This document shows positions 1-10,612 of a stretch of DNA of 64,000 bases, one piece after another. Source of the DNA: Cucumis sativus (lineage: Eukaryota; Streptophyta; Magnoliopsida; Cucurbitales; Cucurbitaceae); the NCBI RefSeq assembly GCF_000004075.3, contig NC_026661.2:9390307-9454306 (forward strand). The letters run 5' to 3'. Position 1 is the stretch's first letter. Each line of letters starts with the position of its first letter. The notes under the pieces were generated by a model. The model searched no databases. It was not told where the DNA came from and worked only from the letters and a program-made list of their open reading frames with translations. Made by a program: the position numbers and the translations under genes.

Positions 1-1054
1 ATGTCTAACTTTGCCAACCGGGATAGCTTACTTGGCCCAGAAATAAAGCCAGCTGATGTCGTTAACAGAACAGAAGGCTTAGATAACCGAGGCCTAGTTG
101 GTTTTCAACGACAAATTATGAGAGGCAGGTTTATTTGTTTGAAGTTTTTAACTCAATGGAAAAAATTTCACCACTATGAATCTCTCCTAATGTGAAAATG
201 TGGATCTTTGGAGCAGAGCAAGATGAAGGCCTTGAGAAACTGGAAGGGACTATAATTAGCACAAAACATATCGCATTAGCTGTCAATGAAGAACTTAACC
301 TTCACACGAGACTGATTGTATGTCTTTTGATCATTTGTTGATTTACTTGATTTCTTTTCATCACTTCTCATTAAGTTAATTCTTGTAATCCTAGTCTTGT
401 TTCTAAGTCTGTTCAATGGTGCAGGATGATTTGGATGAACATGTCGATGTTACAGATTCCCGATTACGGGTATGAATCTCTTGTTCTAATTATTTATTAA
501 CACAATGATTGTTTTGTGGTGTACTATAACTGTGAGCGGGTACACCGTGTTGGGTAAGATATAAAACTTAGTGTACGAATGGGCAGAGTGAAGAAGAAAG
601 GAGCAACAAATAGTTAGTCATTTTTCCTCCTAATTTTCAAATTTGGAAGATCATTCTTAGAAAGTTAGATGGTAAATGTTACCCCTTGTGAAAATTTCTG
701 GCTCATCCTCTGGACAGATTGGATCTCCTAACTGGTGAGGATCAGTCTAGTTTTTGGAAATCTCAACGGTTCAAACTTCCTCGAAAGTCTATATTATCGT
801 TATCGTGCATTCATTGCATTAATTTGTTCCTTTTGCTTTCCTTTTCCGATCGATTAAATTTATAAGGTTACCAACTTTAATCATTGCATTAATTTATGAA
901 TTTGTGCAATTGATTAAAACAGCGGGTGCAGAAGAGGCTGGCAATATTGAACAAACAGATCAAGGGTGGTTGCACTTGCATGTCGATGATTTTATCAGTT
1001 GTTGGGATCGTCGTTCTCATTGCAGTCATATGGCTACTGGTCAAGTATTTGTAA
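1..1054 (+). CDS. SYP5-like: Syntaxin of plants 5 family (SYP51/52-like Qc-SNARE), 3' part
   Basis: Four exons are readable: 1-124, 217-317, 425-469 and 923-1054, in frame across all three junctions and ending at TAA 1052-1054. The peptide contains NRTEGLDNRG, FQRQIMR, then EQDEGLEKLEGTI, DDLDEHVDVTDSRLR, VQKRLAILNKQIKGG and a C-terminal anchor ending IWLLVKYL. This matches the SNARE helix and membrane tail of plant SYP51/SYP52. The family forms Qc-SNAREs on trans-Golgi, prevacuolar and vacuolar membranes and drives fusion there. The ATG at position 1 is an internal Met by comparison with the family, so the N-terminal Habc part lies left of the window. Intron 1 (125-216) is a GC-AG intron: the only donor that keeps the frame is AG|GCAGGT. 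Introns 2 and 3 begin GTATGT and GTATGA. No disruption is seen. Confidence 0.93.
125..216 (+). other. GC-AG intron of the SYP5-like gene
   Basis: The exon must end ...ATG AGA G at 124 and resume AG CAA GAT GAA at 217 to give the conserved residues REQDE. The donor is therefore GC (125-126) in the context AG|GCAGGT, close to the known GC-donor consensus AG|GCAAGT, and the acceptor is GAGCAG. Using the nearby GT at 129-130 breaks the frame. Confidence 0.8.
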
Positions 1055-2201
1055 TTCACCATGTCTTGGTGTGAATTCGCTTGAACATAAGCTTGTGGTG
1101 TAACATTCTGATATATGTTGTTTTTTCTTTGCGAATTTGTGTGTTCTTTTTTTCCTTCTTTTACTTAACGTGGAGTGGAGTCCATGATATTGAATCGATC
1201 TTGGACTTGTATATTTTCCGTTTAAGCAGATATTGTGATTCCCAACTCTTCATCCTCTTCTTGCTACTAAATATTAGTGTTTTGTGATTAAATTAAAGTT
1301 TTCAATGGCTCACAAGTAGGAGATAATTTGTTAAAATGACTTATTTATTTATTACTATTATTTTTTAATCTTTTCACGAGGCTGTTACTACTAATTTCTC
1401 TTCAACCATCATATTTCAATAATCAAAATCACTTGCACTGGATTGTACCATTTTTTCAGTTCTCTCTTACAAAAGTAATTTTGAGTGGTTAGAATATTAT
1501 AGATGTAGTCTAGAATGTGGCACCTAATATGGGGTGGACTGTGGAGGTTGAACGTTTGGTCTTGAAGTGAATAGCACGAGTATGATCGAACATCAAAAAG
1601 TAATTCAATGTTATTAAATTAAAATTTGAAGAATGAAACTTGTTGCACTTTCTCTTCCATGTCCTAAACTTAAAATAAATCCTAAACTCAGTTCAATTTT
1701 TTCTTTTTTTTATCAATATTATAGAATGAAATCTGTAGCAGTTTTTTCAAAGTGTTGAATTCCCTATGAGTATCAATGACAAGATCCTTTATTCAAGAGT
1801 GAAACGTAATTCACTAGAATAAAATCCTAATTAATATAGAACAAAATCACAACTAGATGATTTGAACCTATTTTAAAGCGAAAGGATCACTTTATTAATA
1901 AATGATAACTATTATTGATAAAAGTTGAAGAATGAAACAAACAGCCCCAACCACAAATGGAGATATGTAATAAGTAGCTATGAATAACAGTCAATCTGAC
2001 GAAGAGTAATTAAAAAACAACACTCAGGAAGCCCGATTGAAGGTCATCTTCAAATTATGAATTGCACAGATTCAACCTGCAAATGCAACATAGATACATG
2101 GAATCTGAAAAATAGAACATATCTTTAGGGTTGATTAGCCGCAACCCCATGATTTAAAATTCATAAGACAACTTGTAGTAGAGGTTCCCAAAATAAACAC
2201 T
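1055..2201. other. Convergent intergenic region, 3' UTRs
   Basis: This is the space between the stop of the SYP5-like gene (+) and the stop of the V-ATPase e gene (-). It is AT-rich and no conserved coding pattern was found. The 68-codon open frame at 1081-1287 has no recognisable homology and sits where the syntaxin 3' UTR should be. The region probably holds both 3' UTRs. Confidence 0.6.
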
Positions 2202-4941
2202 TCACTCCGAGTCATTCAGAATGGGAACAATAAGTGGCTTCATTTGTGCAAGATATACAATTGCCCACCTAGATTCAACAAATGCAAAGAATAGTCATTA
2301 CACATTATACATATTAGCGTTTAGAAATAAAATAATAGATACTGTGGCAAGAGTAGCCCAGTTTATAGATTCAATAACAGATTTCAGAAAGTGATCGTGG
2401 TGTTGAAGATATACTATCTGAAAGGATACTCCTAACAGACATAAAGACTATTCTTTCCCTAATTTTTGAGGCTCTTCAACAAAATGTCTGGAAAACCATG
2501 GGTGAAAACTAAACCTAGAGGCTTATTGATGCTAGGCTGGGTTATGTAAGGCTTATTGATGCTAGGCTGGATTATTTCACAATGGAGATGAAAAGAACAA
2601 AAAAATGGTAGCCAGTCAATTTTAGATGGAATTCAGTACAACAACAAGGATTTGGTAAGTTTCTCTGACTGAAACTTCATCAAAGATTTGAACATTTCAG
2701 TAAAGAGGCACTTGAAGGTCCATTGTCAATAAAGTCAATAAATAATATTGCGCACAACCACATCCAAATAAAAAATTGGATAATGGGCTGATTTGTACTT
2801 TACTCCTTTGGTATCAACAAGTAACCAAATTCATGATTTAACCACAGGGTTGATTGGTGCATGATTCCAAAATCTTGCAAGCAATCGATATAAGAAACAT
2901 CTTAATAAGTATCTATTTTGTGGACTTACAATCTAATATTGTTTCCTTATTATTATGACTCTTAATTTGTACATATCCGATACCACCGAGTAAGTAAAAG
3001 TATCAATCCTATGAAGAGTACTCCTACCAAGTCCTAATAATATATTTCATTAACTCACACACTATTGCAGATGTACGATCTATTTTCTCCACCCAGCTGC
3101 ATCTTCCTTCACTAAAGAAAAACCTTACTAGTTACTAGAAATCAAAGGTTTGTTGCTTTAGGCTGCAACTTGAGTTTGTTTGGGTTGCTGTGACGCACAA
3201 TAGAGACAGTTGCTCCTTCGTTGAGGAAATTTGATGAACTCTCATTTTCCAGATAAGGGAAGAGTTTTGTGGTTGGCTTGTTGATTTGCTATCTTGTTGG
3301 AAGAATGTGGCTTGAGAAGAATAGCAAAATTTTTAGAGAGGTGGAGAAGCCTTCAGTAGAGGTGTGAAAGGGGGTAAGATTTGATGCATCCTAGATTCCT
3401 AATGGGTGTCTGCCATTCGACTTTTTTGTAATTAACAACTTGGTTGTATTCTTTTGAATTGGATTCTTTCTTATAGGTTAAGATTCCTTTTGTGCACTCT
3501 GAGTTCCCTTGTACACTCTTTCATTTTTTTTAATGAAAAAAAATAATTTGTCCCCTAATATAACAAGCAAATTTTATTGCACGAAGGAAATTAGTTGTTA
3601 TCGAACTTAAGACACAAAAAACTTACATCATCCAGCAGCATATTGTTGCAGTAATGATCAAAGTAAGATGAAACCTGCATTCAAGAATAGCAAATTAGCC
3701 AATGCCCGAGTGCAATGCCAAAATTATAAAAATACTTCGAAAAGTTATGCAAATGCCAAGGGGTTAATGGTTAAAAAATAACATAACTATTCAATTGTTT
3801 GAATGGCTAAGAGGTCTTCAAATAAGTATTAAGATACCAAGGAAGTCAGATGCATGATCAACAGTCTTTCCTAATTTTTGTTGTTAACCATTAAGTGTCT
3901 GATAAAGCAAGCAAATTTGACCAGGTAACGTAAATTCTAAATATGAAGTTTCAGAGACTACCCACATATAACCTTTTTCAGGAATTGAACAAAATTAGAC
4001 CGCTATAAGACTTAATAAGAGGCTTTCATCTCTCATAATAACACTGTTCCAAGGGTGAGTATTAATGTGGCTGCAAAGACTAGCAACCAGAGAGAGGCTA
4101 GAAAAACAAGCATTAACAGTGTTTTAGTAAGTACATTTTAAGTTCTGATCAAATGTCAAACCACAGAAAAACTTTAACATTAAGCTTACCAATGACATAC
4201 CCTCAACACCAAGATAGAAAACATTTATATACTCAGACCAAGAACAACATAGTTCGACAAGATAAATTTCAATCAATCATTTTCCAAAATGACGTTACAT
4301 TTCCTCAACTAAAGTAACAACATTTTATAGAAATCATGACATCGTTCATTGACTATCAAGCGTTTTCAAATTTCACATCTTTTATCAATATTGTTCCATC
4401 CTACTCAATCTCCCATACATCTTCCCTAATTTTGTACATTGCTATCTTAAATCACAGAATCTCATATTACAATATTAATAGCACTTGATACCAGCTTAGA
4501 CACAAAATCAAGCGCCTAAATCTTCATTATAAAAAAGTGGCAGTCATTGGATAAATACCAAAATAATAAAAAAAAGGATTAAATGTCTAAACTCCAACAA
4601 CACAAGGATTTAGAATCAATAGCGCGCATTAGCTACAGTACAACCTAATCAAAATGATTATGAGCAACAAAACTTAACAAAGTTGCATAGAATATGAAAA
4701 TCGAACATAGTTATGAGCAAAAGCGAATACTTTATGACCGAGTTAAATGATGTATCAGCTGAACTAATTTCCTCTAGATCCACAACCCAAGAGAAGTATG
4801 AAAATAGAGAATAAGAGAATCTATAAAGAACAAGGGAGTTTACAAATTAGTCGAAGCTCCTCTATTACAGCAAATTAGAGTGCAAAAACATGTGATGACT
4901 CCAATCACGGCGAAAATCAGGGATGTGACCAAGAATCCCAT
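2202..4941 (-). CDS. VHA-e: V-type proton ATPase subunit e (VHA-e)
   Basis: Three exons on the minus strand give 70 residues, the usual size for this family: exon 1 4941-4844, exon 2 3674-3627, exon 3 2268-2202 (TGA at 2204-2202). The protein starts [16 protein letters not shown], continues [15 protein letters not shown] and [18 protein letters not shown], and ends [12 protein letters not shown]. Both halves are hydrophobic membrane helices, as expected. Subunit e is a small hydrophobic part of the membrane Vo sector of the proton pump in vacuole and trans-Golgi membranes. Donors are GTAAAC and GTAAGT; acceptors are CAG|G and TAG|G. Phases agree exactly. The introns are large (902 and 1358 bp) for such a small gene. 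No disruption is visible, so it is probably functional. Confidence 0.94.
2517..2570 (+). repeat. Short tandem duplication in VHA-e intron 2
   Basis: The 20-base word starting GCTTATTGATGCTAGG occurs twice, about 30 bases apart, as a direct repeat within the intron. Confidence 0.75.
3180..3550 (+). mobile_element. LINE retrotransposon 3'-end relic
   Basis: Short stretches in shifting frames read [17 protein letters not shown] (3304 onward), then [13 protein letters not shown] further on, then a short A-rich region after 3530. Plant LINE polyproteins end in a zinc-binding region with W-L-E-R-N-x-R-I-F, followed by F-C-N-Y and L-L-D-W motifs. The order and spacing match. Stops (TGA 3367, TAA 3432) and frame changes show it is dead. 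It lies on the strand opposite to VHA-e, inside its intron 2. No target duplication was identified. Confidence 0.55.
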
Positions 4942-5300
4942 TTTTAATCCCCTCTGTTCGACCTTGACCGTGGAATCGAAAGATCAACACCTCTGCAGTC
5001 AAAAGAAGAACAGGCAAATTAAGAAGTGGATTGAATTAAACAAAAAGAAGGGTGGGGGGTTAAGAGAAGAATCTGAAAAAAGGGGATTCGTTTGATTACC
5101 AAGAAACAAGATGAAGAACTGTGGGAATCATAAAGCATTTCAAAAAATTTGAAGACGACAAAGAAAACAGATCTGAAATCAATCGAAATCTGTATTCCGT
5201 AGCCGTGAAAACTAATTGGGTCGGATCCTACTACACAATGGGTCCAATCAAATTCGGCACTGCAGGCCCAGACACATCTTTTCTCTTCCTTATTTACGGG
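4942..5300 (-). promoter_or_regulatory. VHA-e 5' UTR (possibly spliced) and promoter
   Basis: Upstream of the VHA-e start, the minus strand offers a possible leader intron, 5099 to 4993, with donor G|GTAATC and a pyrimidine-rich acceptor ending CTGCAG. Splicing would place the ATG 51 bases after the acceptor. Further upstream, the minus strand holds TGGGCC (plus 5265-5270), the site II type element common in promoters of plant housekeeping genes. The intron and element are inferred from sequence only. The open frame at 4880-5095 on the plus strand is an antisense shadow. Confidence 0.4.
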
Positions 5301-5309
5301 TGAAATCTG

Positions 5310-5345
5310 GTTGGGTTGGGTTAAAGTTCTTTAACCCAACCCAAC
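5310..5345. repeat. Perfect 17-bp inverted repeat, GGGTTGGGTTAAAG type
   Basis: GTTGGGTTGGGTTAAAG and its exact reverse complement are separated by TT, making a strong hairpin just upstream of the inferred VHA-e promoter. Short inverted GGGTTGGGTT words are common at transposon edges in plants; no element could be assigned. Confidence 0.7.
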
Positions 5346-5429
5346 TCATGTTTTTGGGTTATTTGGATTAGCAATTTGGTTAATATGTGATTGTATAGTT
5401 CTTGATAAAAAAAATATTGATTTAATAAA

Positions 5430-6340
5430 AAATTTAAAAATGTTCTAATTTAAAAATTATTTTCTTAAATAGAAAAAATAATATTTTATGCCCAATTATA
5501 ACAATTCATTAATTATTAATTATATAATAGGAATATTAATTATATATTATATTCATAAGATTATTTGAAAAATTACAATTTGAATTTAATATGAATTCGA
5601 CATCCTTAAATTTATTTGATTAATTAATACGGTAATAAATTGTAAGTATCTTCTAAATTAATTATAAATCAAAATATATTATAATATTTGTAATTTTATT
5701 CTAATTTATAATAAATTATTTATATATTCTTTCCATAATTATATTTTTACCTAAGTCTTTTTCCTCTCCGGCAGCCACTATATACATATTGTTCTCCATT
5801 GCCGGCAACTATTTTTACCTATTCTTCTCCATCATTTAAAGCTTTTAGATATTCAATCATAAAATTCGAACTTCTTATTACATTGTTTTCTCAATTTGTA
5901 TTCAAATTTCTCATAATCGTAAGCGGTAAAATCTTAACAAGTCACCGTCATATACAATTTTTCATCACCTGAAGCTACGACAAAGTCCACAGTAAGTCAT
6001 TTGTTATTTTACCAATTTAAAATTAATTAGTTAAACAACAAAACTACCTTATTAGTTCATTCTGAGTATATCATATGCGTATATATAGTATATATAGTAT
6101 ATATTAACAATATACCCCTTATTTTAGTGTTATTCTGATCTGATTTTATAAATATATACCACATATTATTTATGATTATACTAGTTTTATAATATTATCG
6201 CATTATATAATAGTTTGTATATGTGATTTATTATATATATATCACATCTTATTTACATTTATATTAGTTTTATATATTACACGTGAGATATAATACTTTT
6301 AGTTGATGTTTTATATAATATATACCATATATTATTTACA
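5430..6340 (+). repeat. AT-rich Mutator-associated repeat, copy A
   Basis: This non-coding stretch aligns over about 900 bases, in the same orientation, with 32770-33668. Both contain, in order, a TTTAATATGAATT block, a TTTACCTA...CTCCATC block, TCAATCATAAAATTCGAAC and CATATGCGTATATA. It lies immediately 5' of a MuDR-type transposase relic and probably represents the 5' UTR or subterminal part of that element. No terminal repeat or target duplication was found. Confidence 0.65.
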
Positions 6341-6385
6341 TTTATACTTTATAATAATCTATATTTATAATATTTGTGTGTCAGG

Positions 6386-7680
6386 ATGGCCAGTATTGCA
6401 GTTTATTTCGATGATTTTTTCAACGAAACTAACAATTACGTTAGTTACAGTGTGTCTGAAATAGTAGTTGATGAACATATAATAACATCGAATATTGAAC
6501 AACACATTGCCCTTATTGTTCATTGTGTTGGCATTTTAGTTATTTCTTTGGGTTCATCATTTTCAAGTTCATTTCAATCTGAAATCCATTCAGATGGGGG
6601 TCATTTTTTTTGAAACTATAGATATGTCTAAGATAGCTTCCAACTTTTCACTAAAAAAACAAGACATGTTTTCAACCAAATCTCTATTGAAACAGTCTGT
6701 TCAAGCCATTGCCCTTAGAGATAACTTTCAATACGTTACAGTCAAATCAAACAAGCAGGTCTTGATTCTGCAGTGTGTAAATGAAGATTGTCAATGGTCA
6801 TTGAGTGCTTCTTGTTGCTATCATGGTGATAGGACATTATGGGTTCTTACTAGGTTCGATCATGAACATACATGTTCAATCGATGTTCCACTTACAGACC
6901 ATAGACAAGCTACTTTTACTGTTATTAAAGACTTGATAAAGAACAAAATAAGTTTAGCTGGTTCAGAATTGTCCACTCCTAAAGATATAGTTCATTGTGT
7001 TCGTGTTGAACATGGCTTAAGCATATCTTACTAAAAAGCATGGCGTGCACGTGAGGCTGCGTTGGATGAGATTAGAGGTTTTCCGGAGGATTCTTACAAG
7101 ATGGTCGCCAAATTTGCATACATGTTGAATCTTAACAATCCAAGTATATACAAAATATACCTAACGACTTATGTAATATATTTGTCATTATCAGATTGTT
7201 GTTCTTTAATGTTAATATTGAATATATTCATAGGTTCTATTGTTGGATACCGAGTTGATGCAGATGGTAGATTTCTATATTTCTTCATGGCATTATATGC
7301 TTCTATTGTTGCTTGACAACATTGTCGTCCAGTCATATCTATTGATGGAACGAGCATGAAGAATAAGTATGGGGTACTCTATTAACTGCTTCAAGTCCAG
7401 ATGCCTCTTGGACGTGGTTTTGCAATCAACTGAAGCGATAAAGGTCTTTAACAATCCTCCATTGGTTGTAGGAATGACATTGTGATAGTATCTGACCGAC
7501 ATAAAAGTATATGCAAAGCGATAAAGGTCTTTAACAATCCCCCCATAAATGGTAATTTGACAAATGGGAGAAAATAAGCATTCGGTATTTTCCAATGGAG
7601 AACCTGCATGAGGATAAGTAGTATAAACTTTGAACTTTTCATAGTGAAAATCAATCGAGTTTACTTGGTTAATCAGTGGA
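6386..7680 (+). pseudogene. MuDR-type (Mutator-like) transposase, broken
   Basis: The reading frame starts MASIAVYFDD at 6386 and shifts near 6600. It then gives the Mutator DNA-binding domain: LKQSVQAIALRDNFQYVTVK, QCVNEDCQWSL and FDHEHTCS, with the Cys/Cys/His/Cys zinc positions. The block AWRAREAALDEIRG follows after a stop (7032-7034). A probable intron 7144-7233 (GTATAT...TAG) leads to VGYRVDADGRFLYFFMAL, and the MULE-transposase core follows as PVISIDGTSMKNKYG and NDIVIVSDRHKSI, each carrying a catalytic Asp. The third acidic residue and everything beyond are lost. An 80-base direct repeat at about 7435-7555 suggests local duplication. Confidence 0.82.
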
Positions 7681-7689
7681 CATGATGCC

Positions 7690-8303
7690 TTGAAATGTCA
7701 ACCGTTCTAGAGTAAACTAAAACAATAGATATCACATAGCTTCTCATTATCACAAAGTTTGTTCTCATGGTTATGTTTGTTTTGGCCTTGAACACCGCCT
7801 GGTCTCATGAGTGTTAGAGAATTTGTCTTAAAAATTCTCACAGAAGCGGCCCCTTCACACTCACATAGGTGATTCCTGTACAGAACATCGTATATGTTCT
7901 TTTGTTAATAAATATCACTAACAAAAATCATTAAAAACATAAAGCTTACCCTAGAACTATACTGGCACTACCTCATCATTCGTAAAATGGAAAAATCTTT
8001 TAATGCAGTGCTCGTTGTGTTATTTAGAGATCGATTTTTCTGTTGAACCTAGATCTTGGGATCTCCAGTCAACTAGGTTGGGTTGCCTCTCTCAATAACT
8101 TCATATTAAAGGCTTTAATCCCATTCTTTTTTATGAATTTTCAACCAACTCCCTAGTTAGGCCTTTAGTAAGTGGATCCACTATATTATCTTTTGACCTC
8201 ATAAAGTCAATTGTGATAATCCCACTAGGGAGTAGTTGCCTGATCGTATGATGTCTTCTTCGTATATGTCGAGACTTACCATTATGCATAATATTCCGTG
8301 CGA
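7690..8303 (-). mobile_element. Copia retrotransposon RNase H tail plus 3' flank
   Basis: Reading leftward from 8303 the frame gives RNIMHNGKSRHIRRRHHTIR, then SGIITIDFMRSKDNIVDPLT and KGLTRELVENS before a stop. This is the end of the Ty1/copia RNase H domain, with its K-S-R-H-I and D-x-x-T-K motifs. The rest (7690-8035) is non-coding and probably polypurine tract and LTR remnant. The frame is cut abruptly at about 8303 where homology between the two CACTA copies begins, so the CACTA segment truncates it. Confidence 0.75.
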
Positions 8304-9159
8304 TTGAAGATCTTGGAAACCTAAAAAGAAAATTGGTTAATGATAGTGAAAATTAAGAATAAATTAATAAAAACAAATAAATTGAAACAAACACTAACAA
8401 ACCGCTCTATTTAATTTTTAAAAAATGATATAATTAAAAAAAATAATATAAAAAACAAAGAAAGAAAGAAAAATAATAATAATAACAAATTGAAAACAAA
8501 ATGAGAAAACAAATACTAAATTAAAATTCATTCCACACTTCTATTTTTCATTTATACATTATATTTCCCTTAAAGCGTTTTACTTTTATTCTATACAAAT
8601 CCATTGTTTCCAAATTTTCACCCTTTCAATTTATTTTCTATTATCAATTTCTAATTTCTCCTATAAAAACCTTCCTCCCTAATTCAAAAAATATTCATCA
8701 TCTCAAATTTTTATATCCTCATCAATCCAGAGATCTTCCTCAAAAGTTTACAAAAACTCATGTAATTTTCTTTCATTTTTAATGTCTCTTTAATTTATTT
8801 TTCTATGAAAATTTCCATGTTGATTATTGAAAATGATTAGTGGGTTTTTTTTTTTTCAATTTCCTCAATAACAATTCCTTCCTTTTATATATTGTTAAAA
8901 AATGTATCCAATGAAAAGATGAAAAATTTATTGCTTCCCAAGTTTTAACCTTAAAACAATATATATGGAAAAAATTCTTGCTTCCCAAGCCTGTTTTATT
9001 TTATATTTATGTAGGGAAAAAAAATAATTTTTTGAAAAGGTTATCAAATATATTTATTGAAATATTTTAATAAAAATATTTTTATTAAATTTATTAAATT
9101 CATTTAATTAAAAATATCAAATAAATATATTAAAATCTTTTATTTCCCTATCTTTTTAG

Positions 9160-9390
9160 TAATCTCTCACGTCTCCACGTTGAAACCCTACTCTCATCTC
9201 CACGCTCGGCTTTCACACAACATAGGCGGACGGTTACTTCTTCGAATCGACGGACGACTTCCACACAACACAGAGTGACGGACGGCGAACGACGAACGAC
9301 TTCCATAGTGAACGACTTACACGACAAACGACTTCCACTGTGAACCTCTTTCGCACGACGAAGTGCTTCCGCGTTCAAAGGTTTTATGCT
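9160..9390 (+). repeat. GC-rich array of degenerate CGACTTCCAC motifs
   Basis: Within very AT-rich DNA, this patch repeats a word close to AACGACTTCCAC about every 16 bases (for example near 9251, 9294, 9310 and 9326), with variants. The inverted copy 2 has the matching patch at 24597-24775. CACTA elements carry short subterminal repeats bound by their own proteins; this is a candidate site cluster. The 88-codon antisense frame over it is a by-product of the repeats. Confidence 0.6.
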
Positions 9391-9499
9391 CCTCATTCTT
9401 ATTGTATTTAACATTTTTCTATGAATAATGCTCCCTTGAATATTATTTATATCTTGTAATTAATGATGATATTGTAAACCCAAAGTGAGAAAAACACAA

Positions 9500-10045
9500 A
9501 GAGAAGAAATATGAGAATGACTATGGTATGTTTATATTTATTTATGTTGTGTGTTTATACTGTTTATGTTCAAATTCGTAAACAAATGGTATAATCTAAT
9601 TGACAAATAAAAGACTATCATTTTTCTTTACCATTGTTATTTTTTTTACAGTAATGAGTAATGAGAAATTGAGAGTGACTCTCGTATGTTTATATATTAT
9701 TTGTGTCATGTGTTTATATTGTTTATGTTCAAATTCGTAAAGAAATGATATAATCTAATTGACAAATAAATAACTATCATTTTTCTAAGTAATGAGTAAT
9801 GAGAAATTAAGAAATTAAGAGTGACTCTTGTATGTTTTTTTAGAAAGACAGTAGTTAAGTTATCGTTATGGCTATAATTACAGTGTTGATTTTTTTATAG
9901 TAATGAGTAATGAATTGATATATTTACTCTTATTGGTAAGATTCATATTTTAGATGAATGCCATTTTTTTTTATAGTAATGAGTAATGAATTGATATATT
10001 TACTCTTATTAGTAAGATTCATACTTTAGATGAATACCCTCAAAT
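9500..10045 (+). repeat. Two sets of direct repeats in the CACTA leader
   Basis: A unit of roughly 150 bases, containing GTTTATGTTCAAATTCGTAA and TATAATCTAATTGACAAATA, occurs twice between about 9500 and 9800. A unit of about 75 bases, containing GAATTGATATATTTACTC and TAAGATTCATA, occurs twice between about 9890 and 10045. Copy 2 has the same repeats inverted (about 23940-24450), so they predate the split of the copies. Confidence 0.75.
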
Positions 10046-10612
10046 GCAATTCAATTACAATTTGTACATTTTTTTTAATGGCAAATGACAAATATTGTCT
10101 CTAAAGTATAATGACAATTAAATTTACTTCCTTAAACTTTCAAAATTAATATTTAAGTGATCCAACTTATCTGTATAATTAAATTAAACCCTCAAATTTA
10201 ATTATACACTAAAAAGAATGGGCGTATGAGGCAATTCAAATATTCCCTAATATGTAAATTAATGGATTTTTAATGATTGTTGTATTGAATTAGGAATCAT
10301 AAAAAAATTTGTTTTTGGTTGAGTTTAGATTTTTCATGATCCTTCTGAATGTGCTCTTTCAAATCCTTTGTATGTTTTCTTATGATAGCAATATGTTGAT
10401 ATTGATTAAGTTTTTGTTTTAATTTTGAATTAGGGAGCAATATGTTGAATAAGTGTTACGATCTCTTATGTAATTTTGATCATAGTTTGGGTCACAAATA
10501 CTTATGTTCTATAAGAAATATCAATTTTATAAATATTTATGAATTGTATGAGTTACCTAATTTGGAATATTGTAATTTTTTTTTGTAGCTCCAAGATCAA
10601 CATATTATAAGT

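Larger units (their letters stand above)
8304..10612 (+). other. CACTA copy 1 5' non-coding region
   Basis: AT-rich leader upstream of the transposase, present in inverted orientation at 23392-25609. No long coding pattern is seen. It contains the GC-rich motif patch at 9160-9390 and two sets of direct repeats at 9500-10045. Confidence 0.6.

Noticed and set aside
1081..1287. 68-codon hydrophobic frame after the syntaxin stop
   Set aside because: Lies in the expected 3' UTR, is T-rich, and matches nothing known.
4880..5095. 71-codon plus-strand frame
   Set aside because: It is antisense to exon 1 and leader of the V-ATPase e gene, which matches its family exactly.
7966..7972. CACTAC at about 7967 as a CACTA terminus
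   Set aside because: It lies in the flank of the Copia RNase H piece, has no subterminal repeats after it and no relation to the edge of copy 1 at 8304.
9148..9414. 88-codon minus-strand frame
   Set aside because: Translation of the GC-rich motif array; no family resemblance.
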